Shown: positions 56,007-64,000 of the stretch, piece by piece
Numbering within the stretch: position 1 is the stretch's first letter
How the letters are laid out: each line of letters starts with the position of its first letter
Source of the DNA: Arthrospiribacter ruber
Lineage (GTDB): Bacteria > Bacteroidota > Bacteroidia > Cytophagales > Cyclobacteriaceae
DNA: 64,000 bases
Direction of reading: 5' to 3'
Assembly (NCBI RefSeq): GCF_019343195.1
Contig: NZ_RPHB01000006.1
Location: 310,001 to 374,000 of the forward strand
Made by a program: the position numbers and the translations under genes
Notes under the pieces: generated by a model
Database searches by the model: none
What the model saw: the letters and a program-made list of their open reading frames with translations, nothing else
Told to the model about the DNA's origin: nothing

Positions 56007-56429
56007 TTATTCATCTTTAATCCTAGGATTTCTTGTGATAAAAGCTTCCCGGAAACGATAAAACTCTATTGAATCCCTTAGACTACTGAAGTAATCAACT
56101 TCATAATGCATTTTAAAAAAATGATGTACTTCCAAAGTGTCTGAAATCACCACAGTTGAATCTGTAAGAGAATCCAGATTCCACACCCTTTCAAAAAATA
56201 ATGGTGTTGTGGTTACCAACTTGTCACCATCTTTTTCATAAACATATTCTGCAAGGCCTAGCTTTTCATGATTGAGAATGATTACGGTATCACTTATGTA
56301 TAACTCATAATAGGATGAATCTGCATCAAACCCATACCAATTTCCCAAAAGTCTGTTATCCGTCTTTTCGGGCTTACAAGCCAAAAAAGTCAGAAAAATT
56401 GACCACATAAAATACTTAAACTGCTTCAT
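56007..56429 (-). CDS. Lipoprotein of unknown function
   Basis: 140 residues from ATG 56429; the upstream extension to 56480 looks non-coding. A lipobox (SIFLTFLACKP) follows a short hydrophobic segment, with the anchoring Cys near residue 16. The mature part reads LLGNWYGFDADSSYYELYISDTV, a small beta-rich domain like lipocalin-type periplasmic lipoproteins, but the similarity is weak. It converges with the hydroxylase gene on a shared terminator. Confidence 0.7.
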   Translation of the reverse strand: MKQFKYFMWSIFLTFLACKPEKTDNRLLGNWYGFDADSSYYELYISDTVIILNHEKLGLAEYVYEKDGDKLVTTTPLFFERVWNLDSLTDSTVVISDTLEVHHFFKMHYEVDYFSSLRDSIEFYRFREAFITRNPRIKDE

Positions 56430-56546
56430 ACGCTTTCTTTTGTTTCCAAAATTTGGTAACCTGTAGACATTGAATACCAAAATTATTCCAAATGCACCAA
56501 AGCTTTTTCAATTTATTTAAAATTGCTCATATAAAATTCAACTGAC

Positions 56547-57371
56547 ATGCAAAGAATCAGCATTATTGGATTGGGCTGGCTGGGAATACCACTGGCAGAT
56601 ACGCTCAAGAATAAAGGCTACTCCGTTAAAGGCAGCACAACCCAGAAGGATAAACAATCTCAATTAAAGGAAAAAGACTATGAAGTCAGCCTTCTTAACT
56701 TCAATCCACATCCAGAAGGGGAATCATTCAATGGACTATTTGACACAGACATCCTTTTCGTAAACATTCCTCCCAGAAGTAGGACAATGCCTGAAACTTT
56801 CCATCCTGAGCAAATTAAGTTCCTCAGAGCGCTGATAGATAGGCATGACATTAAAAAGGTGATTTATGTTTCGGCTACTTCCGTATATCCTGACCTTAGT
56901 CAGACCGCTACAGAAGAAGATTCACTAAGCCTTTCCAATACAGGCAACAAAGCTTTGCTGACAGCAGAAAACATCCTCAAATCGGGGAAAACTTATGATC
57001 TTACCATTATCCGGTATGGGGGCCTGTTGGGAGTGGACAGAATTCCTGGAAAATATTTCTCTGCAAAAGAAAATGTTCAGGGCGACACACCTGTCAATTA
57101 CATCCACAGGGATGATGCGGTAAGCCTAGCTGCTTGGATTATCGAAAAAGGACTCTGGAACGAAACCTTCAACGCTGTAGCTCCCAAGCATCCGCTCCGG
57201 AGAGAGGTCTATGAAAAAAATGCAGCTGACTTAGGATTCCCCCCACCAAAAAGCTACAGCCAAAATGAAGCTTCCTTTAAAGTGATCTCTCCTGAAAAAA
57301 TCATAACAACAGGCTTTACTTTCACTATTCCTGATCCTTTGGACTTCTGGTACGAAAAGCCTGATAAATAA
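56547..57371 (+). CDS. NAD(P)-dependent epimerase/dehydratase-like protein
   Basis: 274 residues with an N-terminal Rossmann fold: ISIIGLGWLGIPLADTLKNK (GxGxxG form) and a downstream VIYVSATSVYP, typical of short-chain-like YeeZ-type proteins. The catalytic YxxxK is not clearly present, so activity is uncertain. No signal peptide. It is followed by the SDR gene after 106 bp. Role unknown; likely nucleotide-sugar or NAD-related. Confidence 0.8.
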   Translation: MQRISIIGLGWLGIPLADTLKNKGYSVKGSTTQKDKQSQLKEKDYEVSLLNFNPHPEGESFNGLFDTDILFVNIPPRSRTMPETFHPEQIKFLRALIDRHDIKKVIYVSATSVYPDLSQTATEEDSLSLSNTGNKALLTAENILKSGKTYDLTIIRYGGLLGVDRIPGKYFSAKENVQGDTPVNYIHRDDAVSLAAWIIEKGLWNETFNAVAPKHPLRREVYEKNAADLGFPPPKSYSQNEASFKVISPEKIITTGFTFTIPDPLDFWYEKPDK

Positions 57372-57477
57372 TACTTACGCTCTAATTTTACACTTCTTAG
57401 AGATAAATCTGACGATAATATTTTCCGGTTGTCCCTTTTGGCTTTATTCCCTTGATATTTCTTTTTAGATTCATGAC

Positions 57478-58242
57478 ATGGAAAACAAAACTGCATTGGT
57501 CACGGGCGCTACCTCAGGAATAGGCTGGGCAACCGCTGTGGCATTGGCTGATATAGGATATAATATTATTGTTACCGGAAGAAGGGCAGAAAAGCTGGAA
57601 GCCTTGGCTAAAATACTGAAAGAAAAAGGTGGTAAGGTTCTTCCTCTTAATTTTGATGTAAGCAAAGAAAGTGAAGTTATCCAGGCGATTAACAGCTTAC
57701 CTGGTGAATGGAAAGAGGTAGATATCTTGGTCAATAATGCCGGAAATGCGCATGGACTTTCCCCCATTCAGGACGGAGATGTACGGGATTGGGAAGCCAT
57801 GATAGATATCAATGTCAAAGGGCTTCTTTATGTATCCAAAGCCATTATTCCTTCTATGGTAAATCGAAAAAAAGGTACTATTGTAAATATCGGCTCGATT
57901 GCCGGGAAAGAAGTATATCCCAACGGAAATGTGTACTGTGCTTCTAAGCATGCCGTAGATGCCATCACCAACGGCATGAGAATGGATCTCAACCCGCATG
58001 GAATACGTGTGATCGGAGTGCATCCCGGATTGGTAGAAACAGAGTTTTCATTGGTCAGATTCAAAGGCGACGAAGAAAGATCAAGGAAGGTCTATGAAGG
58101 TTTTCAGCCCCTCACTGCAGAGGACATTGCAGATACCATTGCTTTTGCTGTCAGTAGACCGGCACATGTAGTCCTTGCAGATATTGTAATGCTTCCTACT
58201 GCTCAGGCTTCCGCCACAATCGTGAATAAAAAACAAGTTTAA
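57478..58242 (+). CDS. Short-chain dehydrogenase/reductase (YdfG-like)
   Basis: 254 residues, classical SDR length. Cofactor loop TGATSGIGWA, NNAGNAHG, catalytic Ser in VNIGSIAGKEV and YCASKHAV (YxxxK), then GVHPGLVETEFS. The YdfG subgroup oxidises 3-hydroxy acids such as serine or 3-hydroxypropionate with NADP; the substrate here is not determined. The next gene (dipeptidase) begins at the base after its stop, so they form an operon. Confidence 0.93.
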   Translation: MENKTALVTGATSGIGWATAVALADIGYNIIVTGRRAEKLEALAKILKEKGGKVLPLNFDVSKESEVIQAINSLPGEWKEVDILVNNAGNAHGLSPIQDGDVRDWEAMIDINVKGLLYVSKAIIPSMVNRKKGTIVNIGSIAGKEVYPNGNVYCASKHAVDAITNGMRMDLNPHGIRVIGVHPGLVETEFSLVRFKGDEERSRKVYEGFQPLTAEDIADTIAFAVSRPAHVVLADIVMLPTAQASATIVNKKQV

Positions 58243-59019
58243 ATGACCCTCAAACAGATCTCAATTATTTTCATTTTGGCACTGCTTATATCCTGTGGAG
58301 GAAACAATAAGGAGCAGGAAATAGAAATGCCTGAAGATGCCATAGAAATCCCGACCAGAGAAGATTGGGTGGTGGATGATACAGATTTTGAAATTAGTGA
58401 AGTAATTGGAGAACTCGAACAGCGCCTAATAGATGCGGGCTTAGTAGATGTAGAAGAAGTGATTCCCGGCATTTTCGTGGACTTAAAGTATTCCACTTCG
58501 GATAATTTCTTCGGTAAAGACGTCTATGGAGACCTGACACGCTGCTATGTGCAACCTCAGGTGGCCGAAATGCTCAAAAAAGCCCATAACAAACTTCAGG
58601 AAGAATATCCGGATTTGACCTTTTTGGTGTATGATGGGGTAAGACCTCAAAGTGTACAGCAGATCTTATGGGATGAATTGGATAAACCCGATAGCATCAA
58701 ACCGCTCTACGTCGCAGACCCTAAAGTGGGAGGACTGCACAATTATGGTGTAGCCGTGGACCTGACTTTGGCAAATGCTGAAACAGGAGAAGCTTTAGAC
58801 ATGGGAACTCCTTTCGATTTCTTTGGATATCCTGCTTATCCGGACAGAGAAAAGCAAATGCTGAGAGAAGGAAAAATTAAACCTGAACATGTGAAAAACA
58901 GGGAAATCCTACGAAAAGTCATGAAACACGGTGGATTTACAGGAATCGGTTCTGAATGGTGGCACTTCAATGCCTACAGTAGAAAAGAAGCTGCTGAGAA
59001 ATTCGGGATGGTAAAATGA
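58243..59019 (+). CDS. D-alanyl-D-alanine dipeptidase (M15, VanX/DdpX-type lipoprotein)
   Basis: 258 residues with a lipoprotein signal (ALLISCGG). The M15 metallopeptidase domain has GGLHNYGVAVDL (HxxGxAxD zinc site) and SEWWHFN (EWWH zinc and catalytic Glu). It hydrolyses D-Ala-D-Ala released from peptidoglycan; the exported lipoprotein form fits cell-wall turnover, not vancomycin resistance, since no resistance genes are near. It starts directly after the SDR stop (no spacer). Confidence 0.93.
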   Translation: MTLKQISIIFILALLISCGGNNKEQEIEMPEDAIEIPTREDWVVDDTDFEISEVIGELEQRLIDAGLVDVEEVIPGIFVDLKYSTSDNFFGKDVYGDLTRCYVQPQVAEMLKKAHNKLQEEYPDLTFLVYDGVRPQSVQQILWDELDKPDSIKPLYVADPKVGGLHNYGVAVDLTLANAETGEALDMGTPFDFFGYPAYPDREKQMLREGKIKPEHVKNREILRKVMKHGGFTGIGSEWWHFNAYSRKEAAEKFGMVK

Positions 59020-59043
59020 TCTAATAATAAAAAACCTATAACT

Positions 59044-59814
59044 ATGAACTCCAAGACCTATTTAACCGGCTTATCACTGGCCATTATTCTCTTGCTAGTC
59101 TCCTTTGTAGACTTACAGGCACAAGCCCAATTCAAAGCTTTGGTATTCAGCAAAACCAAAGGATTCAGACATCAATCCATTCCTGATGGGGTCGTAGCTC
59201 TGAAGAAGCTTGCAAGAGATCATCAGTTTTCTGTTTACGCCACGGAAGATGCTGATATATTTACTGATGAAAAACTCAAAGAATACGATGTCATTATCCT
59301 GATGAGTACTACTGGAACGATTTTCAATGAAGATCAAAAAGCTGCCTTCCAGAGATTTGTACAAAGTGGCAAGGGAGTAGTGGGCATCCACAGCGCTACA
59401 GATACAGAATATGAGTGGCCATGGTACACCAAACTCATCGGGGCACAGTTCATGAATCATCCTTATATCCAATCTGTAAGACTCAATGTGGTGGACAGAA
59501 AGCACCCTGCGACTTACCACCTTCCTGAGAAATGGCTATGGACTGACGAGTTGTATGCTTTCAAAAATTTCAATGAAAATGTAAGGGTCCTGATCACTGC
59601 TGATGAAACTTCCTACGACACCAATTTCTCCTGGAAGCCTACTGAGGGCATGGGTGACTTTCACCCTATGGCTTGGACCCACGAATATGATGGAGGCAGG
59701 ATATTTTATACTGCTTTAGGACATACAGATTGGTCATTCTTGAATGAAAATTTCCTACAACATATCTATGGCGGCATTTGGTATGCTGCAAAAGGCTTTC
59801 CAATAGAAGAATAA
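59044..59814 (+). CDS. ThuA-domain protein, exported
   Basis: 256 residues with a signal peptide ending LQAQA. ThuA/trehalose-utilisation domain (glutamine-amidotransferase-like) segments: VFSKTKGFRHQSIPDG, VGIHSATDTEYEWPWY, PMAWTHEYDGGRIFYTALGH. Function is not settled; in Bacteroidota it often accompanies carbohydrate metabolism. It lies 24 bp after the dipeptidase and 4 bp before the hydrolase gene, so it is part of the same run. The distance to the trehalase cluster is large, so no link is claimed. Confidence 0.87.
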   Translation: MNSKTYLTGLSLAIILLLVSFVDLQAQAQFKALVFSKTKGFRHQSIPDGVVALKKLARDHQFSVYATEDADIFTDEKLKEYDVIILMSTTGTIFNEDQKAAFQRFVQSGKGVVGIHSATDTEYEWPWYTKLIGAQFMNHPYIQSVRLNVVDRKHPATYHLPEKWLWTDELYAFKNFNENVRVLITADETSYDTNFSWKPTEGMGDFHPMAWTHEYDGGRIFYTALGHTDWSFLNENFLQHIYGGIWYAAKGFPIEE

Positions 59815-59818
59815 AAAA

Positions 59819-60580
59819 ATGGAATTAAATTTTAAAAAAACGGGCTCAGGAGAGGCACTGATCATACTTCACGGTCTTTTTGGCTCTGCTGACAACTGGT
59901 TCAGCATAGCCAAAGAGCTCGAGAATGACTTTACACTTTATTTGGTAGACCAAAGAAATCATGGAGACTCTCCCAAAAGTGAAGAATGGAATTACCAAGT
60001 GATGGCGGAAGACTTAAATGCCTTTATGGAATCCGAAGGACTAAAAGATGCAAACCTGCTAGGGCATTCCATGGGAGGCAAAACAGTGATGAAATTTGCG
60101 CTTACTTTTCCCGAAAAAGTAAAAAAACTGATTGTCGCGGATATTGCACCTAGGTACTATCCCATTCATCACGAAACTATACTGGAAGGATTGAATGCTG
60201 TGCCAATCGATAAGATCAAAAGCAGAAAAGAGGCCGATGATGCCCTTTCAGCGCATATCAATAATCCAGGAATCAAACAGTTTTTGCTCAAGAACCTAGC
60301 GAGAACAGAAAGTGGATTTAAATGGAAAATGAATCTCCCGGTCATTACCGAAAAAATTGAAAATGTAGGAGAGGAAATCAACTCTGAAAAACCATTTGAG
60401 AAACCCACCCTATTTATGGGAGGTGAAAACTCAGACTATATCCAAGATAAAGACAAGGAAGATATTGAAAGACTTTTCCCTAACCATCATCTAATTTATA
60501 TCAAAAAGGCAGGTCATTGGCTACATGCCGAACAACCCCAAGCAGTTGTGGATACGGTTAGGGCTTTTTTGAAGAGGTAA
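59819..60580 (+). CDS. Alpha/beta hydrolase (YbfF-like esterase)
   Basis: 253 residues, no signal peptide. Alpha/beta-hydrolase fold: oxyanion-hole LHGLFGSADNWF, nucleophile elbow GHSMGG (Ser), acidic Asp in the later NSDYIQDK segment and final His in AGHWLHAEQP. YbfF-type enzymes hydrolyse acyl-CoA or short esters in the cytoplasm. The gene is the last of the SDR-dipeptidase-ThuA run, 4 bp after ThuA. The substrate is not known. Confidence 0.92.
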   Translation: MELNFKKTGSGEALIILHGLFGSADNWFSIAKELENDFTLYLVDQRNHGDSPKSEEWNYQVMAEDLNAFMESEGLKDANLLGHSMGGKTVMKFALTFPEKVKKLIVADIAPRYYPIHHETILEGLNAVPIDKIKSRKEADDALSAHINNPGIKQFLLKNLARTESGFKWKMNLPVITEKIENVGEEINSEKPFEKPTLFMGGENSDYIQDKDKEDIERLFPNHHLIYIKKAGHWLHAEQPQAVVDTVRAFLKR

Positions 60581-60612
60581 GAAAGATTAACATAAATATA
60601 TGTGTGATTATT

Positions 60613-61113
60613 TTATGCTTGTTGTATAAAAGGACCGGAAACATAAATAGTAGGTCCGGGAATTTCTCCCTTGTTGATCCTGTCCCTCACATTGATACTG
60701 GCCTCTAGTGGTGCTCCTAAGTCCCTGGCACTGGTCACTCCTGCCCTCAAAAGCTGATGGGCAGAAGAAGGCATGATGACAGATTCAAAAAGATCAATGT
60801 ATGTACTGTCCCAATGGGTGTAATTACTGTGGCCGTTGATCATCAGGTGTACGTGCATATCCCAGAGGCCTGGCATAACTGACATGCCTTCTGTAGAAAT
60901 CACTTCTGCACCCTCCGGAATTGACAAAAATCCAACCTGTCCGATTTCCTTTATCCGCTCATTCTCTATGATAATCACAGAATTGCGCAAAGGAGGGCCT
61001 CCAAAGCCATCTATCATGGTTCCACCGACCAAGGCTTTTATTCCTTGGGCATTTATCATGTTCGGCAATAATACCATTGCACATACTAATTTTAAGAGAA
61101 TAAGTTTTTTCAT
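60613..61113 (-). pseudogene. Truncated exported amidohydrolase (N-terminal third)
   Basis: 166 residues with a signal peptide, then an amidohydrolase N-terminus: IKALVGGTMIDGFGGPP, MPGLWDMHVHL (HxH metal pair) and LRAGVTSARDLGAP. Full proteins of this type are about 420-450 residues with further metal ligands (Lys/His/His/Asp) that are absent here: the frame ends after SGPFIQQA. Only 32 bp then remain before the next gene, with no remnant of the rest. A deletion has removed the C-terminal two-thirds, so it is almost surely inactive. Confidence 0.8.
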
Positions 61114-61198
61114 AAAAAGGAGGTGAATTGAAACAGGTAAAAGTTAAGGATAATCCAATGGCAAGTAAACAAAACCTACTGAAATAGCTTTATTTTCT

Positions 61199-61206
61199 TA
61201 GCTTTG
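61199..61206 (+). promoter_or_regulatory. -7-like box (TAGCTTTG) close to the M16 start
   Basis: TAGCTTTG followed by C matches TAnnTTTG; the M16 ATG is 10 nt downstream, so the mRNA would have an extremely short leader. No -33 TTTG at the expected spacing. Confidence 0.35.
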
Positions 61207-61216
61207 CCCACCAGAT

Positions 61217-62461
61217 ATGATGATCAATTACCAAAAATTCACATTGGACAATGGCCTCGAGGTATTGGTTCATGAAGATGCCAGCAGTCAGATCGCTGTG
61301 GTCAACATCCTCTACAAAGTTGGATCAAGAAATGAGCTGCCCGGCAAAACAGGTCTGGCGCACTATTTCGAACACCTGATGTTTGGAGGTTCAAAGAATG
61401 TCCCTTTATTTGATGCCGCACTGGAGAGGGTAGGTGGGTCGTGCAATGCCTTTACCAATACTGACATCACCAATTACTATGTCACATTACCCGCCGTCAA
61501 CCTAGAAACAGCATTTTGGCTGGAATCTGACAGAATGTTTCAATTGAGCTTGAATAAAAAAACGATTGAAACCCAAAGGAAAGTTGTCATCGAAGAATTC
61601 AAGCAACGGTACCTTAATCAGCCTTATGGGGATGTATTCCACCACATGAGGGATTTGGCTTTTGATAGGCACCCATACAAATGGCCAACCATAGGCAAAG
61701 AGCTGGCAGATATAGAAGGCTACACCAAAGAGGATGTAGAAGAGTTTTATCTGACCCACTACAGCCCCGATAATGCTGTCATGGTGGTAGCTGGAGGGGT
61801 AAAAGCAGATCAAGTCATGAAATTGGCTAGAAAATGGTTTGGAGACATACCATCTGGAAAAATCCCTAAGAAAAGTATTGTCCAAGATCTCCCTCAAACT
61901 GAAAAAAGAACAAAGGAAGTCATGGCTGAAGTACCAACTGATGCCTTATACAAAGTATATAGGATGCCGGCCAAACTTCAGGATGGTTACCTGGAGGCTG
62001 ATTTAATCACTGATATTATAGGATTTGGTAAATCATCTATACTAGAGCAGAAGTTGGTCAAAAATGGGCATATTTTTGCTTCAATTGGAGCTTATATTCT
62101 GGGAACTGTGGATCCGGGATTGTTGGTGTTTTCGGGAAAAATGGAAAAAGGACAGAAAGCCGAAACAGCAGAAAAAGCCCTGAACGAGGTGATCGGAGAA
62201 TTACTTCAATCGCAGATTCAGGACGATACTTTGACCAAAATCAAAAACCAGGCAGAAGCCATGAAGACTTACGAATCCGTACAACTTCTGAACAGGGCCA
62301 TGAGTCTGGCATTCTATGCCCACTTGGGGGATGTGGACCTCTATGAAGCCCTCTATGAGAAAAAAACAAGTATCCCAGCTTCACAGATTATGGACTGGGC
62401 CAAAAACATTCTACGGGAAGAAAATTCATCCGTACTATATTACAAGTCCAAGGAAGAGTAA
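61217..62461 (+). CDS. M16-family zinc metallopeptidase
   Basis: 414 residues, a half-length single pitrilysin unit with no signal peptide. Zinc site HYFEHLMFGGS (HxxEH, inverted) and a second Glu further along, plus ESDRMFQLS. Family members often need a paired inactive M16 partner encoded beside it; none is present here (next comes an 11-bp repeat and ispF). The peptidase would act on peptides in the cytoplasm or periplasm. The first ATG (61217) is followed by a second (61220). Confidence 0.9.
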   Translation: MMINYQKFTLDNGLEVLVHEDASSQIAVVNILYKVGSRNELPGKTGLAHYFEHLMFGGSKNVPLFDAALERVGGSCNAFTNTDITNYYVTLPAVNLETAFWLESDRMFQLSLNKKTIETQRKVVIEEFKQRYLNQPYGDVFHHMRDLAFDRHPYKWPTIGKELADIEGYTKEDVEEFYLTHYSPDNAVMVVAGGVKADQVMKLARKWFGDIPSGKIPKKSIVQDLPQTEKRTKEVMAEVPTDALYKVYRMPAKLQDGYLEADLITDIIGFGKSSILEQKLVKNGHIFASIGAYILGTVDPGLLVFSGKMEKGQKAETAEKALNEVIGELLQSQIQDDTLTKIKNQAEAMKTYESVQLLNRAMSLAFYAHLGDVDLYEALYEKKTSIPASQIMDWAKNILREENSSVLYYKSKEE

Positions 62462-62464
62462 ATG

Positions 62465-62530
62465 AATTGTATTTCAATTGTATTTCAATTGTATTTCAAT
62501 TGTATTTCTACTTTATTTCTACTTTATTTC
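62465..62530 (+). repeat. 11-bp tandem repeat array (six units)
   Basis: Four perfect copies of AATTGTATTTC (62465-62508) then two of TACTTTATTTC (62509-62530), exactly six 11-bp units with a phase match to one helical turn. It fills most of the gap between the M16 gene and ispF; a partial TTATTTCTAC follows. Confidence 0.92.
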
Positions 62531-62575
62531 AATCTAAATACCCAATTTTAAATCAACCTTATTTCTACATCGATA

Positions 62576-63058
62576 ATGACAAATTTCAGAATAGGATTTG
62601 GATATGACGTTCACCAACTAAAGGAAGGCTATGACTTTTGGCTGGGAGGCATCAAACTGGAGCACGAAAAAGGGGCCGTAGGTCATTCGGATGCAGATGT
62701 ACTTATCCATGTTATCTGTGATGCATTGCTTGGTGCTGCGGACTTAAGAGACATCGGTTTTCATTTTTCGGACAAAGATCCAAAATACAAGGGCATTGAC
62801 AGCAAGATACTCCTCAGGCAAGTCTTGAAATTGATCAGAGATCACGGTTATGAAATCGGGAATATTGACAGCACCGTTTGCCTGGAAATGCCCAAACTCA
62901 ACCCTCATATACCGTCAATCAAAGAATGCCTGGCAGAAGTTATGGGAGTAAATTCCGGACAAGTTTCTGTAAAAGCCACGACAACAGAAAAGCTGGGTTT
63001 TGTAGGCAGGGAAGAAGGGGTATCTGCCTATTGTGTCGCATTGATTTATAAGAAATAA
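62576..63058 (+). CDS. ispF: 2-C-methyl-D-erythritol 2,4-cyclodiphosphate synthase
   Basis: 160 residues. Cyclises CDP-ME-2-phosphate in the non-mevalonate isoprenoid pathway, as a trimer in the cytoplasm. Motifs: IGFGYDVHQL, KGAVGHSDADVLIHVICDALLGA (metal DxH and HSDAD), and VKATTTEKLGFVGREEGV. Length normal. mnmD begins one base after its stop, so they are co-transcribed. The upstream gap is an 11-bp tandem repeat. Confidence 0.97.
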   Translation: MTNFRIGFGYDVHQLKEGYDFWLGGIKLEHEKGAVGHSDADVLIHVICDALLGAADLRDIGFHFSDKDPKYKGIDSKILLRQVLKLIRDHGYEIGNIDSTVCLEMPKLNPHIPSIKECLAEVMGVNSGQVSVKATTTEKLGFVGREEGVSAYCVALIYKK

Positions 63059-63059
63059 T

Positions 63060-63743
63060 ATGGGGAAAGAAGTCAAAATCATCACTACCGAAGATGGTTC
63101 TCATTCGCTTTTTTTACCAGAACTGAATGAAACTTACCATTCTTTTCACGGGGCATACAGGGAGTCCGTTCATGTTTTCATGCTTTATGGATTAGAAGCT
63201 TGGTCCAGTAAAAATCCAAATCATTTCCCTATCAGAATTTTTGAGGTTGGATTTGGAACTGGATTAAATGCCTGGCTGACCCTTGTTTGGGCGGAACAAT
63301 ACAAAGTCCCTGTTTTGTACCACAGCATAGAACCTTTTCCTTTGGAAAAGGAGATTTTTTCCCAACTCAATTATACTGAGGTAGATGAGACCATTTACCA
63401 TTATGCTCCTTATTTCCAACGCCTGCATGAGGCCAAGTGGAATGAAGGCGTGGTGGTCTCCGAATATTTTAACATGAAAAAGGATATCTCTACATTGGAA
63501 GAAGCAGTCCTTTATCCTTCTGACGTGGTATTTTTTGATGCTTTTGCACCTAACAAGCAACCGGAGCTTTGGAATTCGGATATGCTGGGGAAAGTGACAG
63601 AAACCATGAACCCAGGCGGAGTATTTGCTACTTACTGCGCAAAAGGTCAGGTGAAAAGAGACTTAGCTGCTTTAGGTTTGGAAGTAGAAACACTCCCCGG
63701 CCCTCCCGGAAAAAAGGAAATGACAAGAGGCTGGAAAAAGTAA
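63060..63743 (+). CDS. mnmD: tRNA 5-methylaminomethyl-2-thiouridine methyltransferase MnmD (MnmC2-like)
   Basis: 227 residues, a single-domain Rossmann methyltransferase. FEVGFGTGLNAWLTL is the SAM-binding loop and FFDAFAPNKQPELW (DAFxPxxxPE) is the MnmC2 signature. It methylates aminomethyl-U34 in tRNA wobble positions for Lys, Glu and Gln. In E. coli this domain is fused to an FAD oxidase (MnmC); here it is alone. It follows ispF by one base. Confidence 0.9.
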   Translation: MGKEVKIITTEDGSHSLFLPELNETYHSFHGAYRESVHVFMLYGLEAWSSKNPNHFPIRIFEVGFGTGLNAWLTLVWAEQYKVPVLYHSIEPFPLEKEIFSQLNYTEVDETIYHYAPYFQRLHEAKWNEGVVVSEYFNMKKDISTLEEAVLYPSDVVFFDAFAPNKQPELWNSDMLGKVTETMNPGGVFATYCAKGQVKRDLAALGLEVETLPGPPGKKEMTRGWKK

Positions 63744-63802
63744 TATCAGAATTTGATTTTACGCCTATCTGAATCATTTTGAACACCATTTTTTTTATTT
63801 CT

Positions 63803-64000
63803 ACCATTGACAGATTAAAAGAACCGTCATTCTGAACGGAGTGAAGAATCTCCCACTCTTAAAGTAAGGAGATCCTTCATCTCCGCAAGCTCCGATACCA
63901 TTGACATACATTGGGGGCGGCACGTCACCCTGAGTGAAACGAAGGGTCTCTTTGACTTGAGTGCAGGAGATTCTTCGTTCGTTCCTCACTACCATTGACA
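63803..64000. repeat. 94-bp-period dispersed palindromic repeat (REP-like), cut by the window edge
   Basis: The motif ACCATTGACA occurs at 63803, 63897 and 63991, exactly 94 bp apart. Between these lie two related 84-bp blocks, each containing a GTCA(T/C)(T/C)CTGA core, a GAAG(A/G)(A/G)TCTC arm and a GGAGAT(C/T)CTTC arm, which pair as a hairpin. The blocks differ at many positions. This fits an intergenic palindromic repeat family that I recognise in Bacteroidota, not a CRISPR. The element continues past the window. No coding sequence is visible in 63744-64000. Confidence 0.75.

Noticed and set aside
58243-59019. Vancomycin-resistance VanX
   Set aside because: The domain matches, but it is a lipoprotein in a housekeeping operon with no vanH/vanA neighbours, so wall turnover is more likely.
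63803-64000. CRISPR array at the window edge
   Set aside because: The repeat is only about 10-12 bp, the spacers are related to each other and form hairpins, and no cas genes are present.

Overview
The window looks like chromosome from a Bacteroidota bacterium, most likely order Cytophagales and family Cyclobacteriaceae (Algoriphagus-like). This rests on gene content and style, not a database search: a type IX secretion sorting tail, a TonB plug protein with macroglobulin-like domains, a bacillithiol gene (bshA), Bacteroidota-style -7 boxes (TAnnTTTG), few Shine-Dalgarno sites, and a free-standing MnmD. Almost all of it is ordinary chromosomal coding sequence with no intact mobile element. 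One tRNA gene (His) is present and no rRNA genes.

Layout: 1-3.8 kb holds the end of a phosphoribosyltransferase, panB, and a TPR histidine kinase with its NarL-type regulator. 3.9-7.2 kb (minus) holds two exported proteins, one with FG-GAP repeats and a type IX tail. 7.3-11.5 kb has murF, a little-studied radical-SAM/partner pair predicted to act on DNA, and a DUF2461 protein. 11.5-18.1 kb (minus) has a HAD phosphatase, a small envelope operon with a RidA lipoprotein, and an alpha-glucan cluster (GH57, GT4, debranching enzyme). A 47-residue ORF, tRNA-His and dihydroorotase follow. 20-27 kb carries an RNA helicase, an exported protein, an M28 peptidase and gcvP. 27.1-34 kb has an M1 aminopeptidase gene broken by an in-frame stop, then a glycerophosphodiesterase, an MFS carrier overlapping a trehalase, and a purple acid phosphatase. 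34-40 kb has a sodium:solute symporter with a DapA-family lyase, a LytTR regulator, an acyltransferase and an App1-type phosphatase.

40.1-42 kb is the most accessory-looking stretch: a remnant of a type IIG DNA methyltransferase beside an AlbA_2/ATP-binding regulator, followed by short repeats. 42.1-50.8 kb has rlmN, the TonB plug protein, a small beta-barrel, two adjacent rhomboid proteases and mutL. 51-64 kb has a NagZ/beta-lactamase fusion, bshA, a membrane hydroxylase, an SDR/dipeptidase/ThuA/hydrolase run, a truncated amidohydrolase, an M16 peptidase, ispF and mnmD.

Themes are cell-wall turnover (murF, NagZ-AmpC fusion, D-Ala-D-Ala dipeptidase), storage and compatible sugars (glycogen/maltodextrin cluster, trehalase), and RNA/DNA maintenance (rlmN, mnmD, mutL, the radical-SAM pair). 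Several non-coding repeats occur: heptamer arrays at two gene 3' ends, an 11-bp array before ispF, and a 94-bp-period palindromic repeat at the right edge. The best candidate for under-described biology is the radical-SAM/partner pair at 8.7-10.8 kb. No clearly novel multi-gene system was found.
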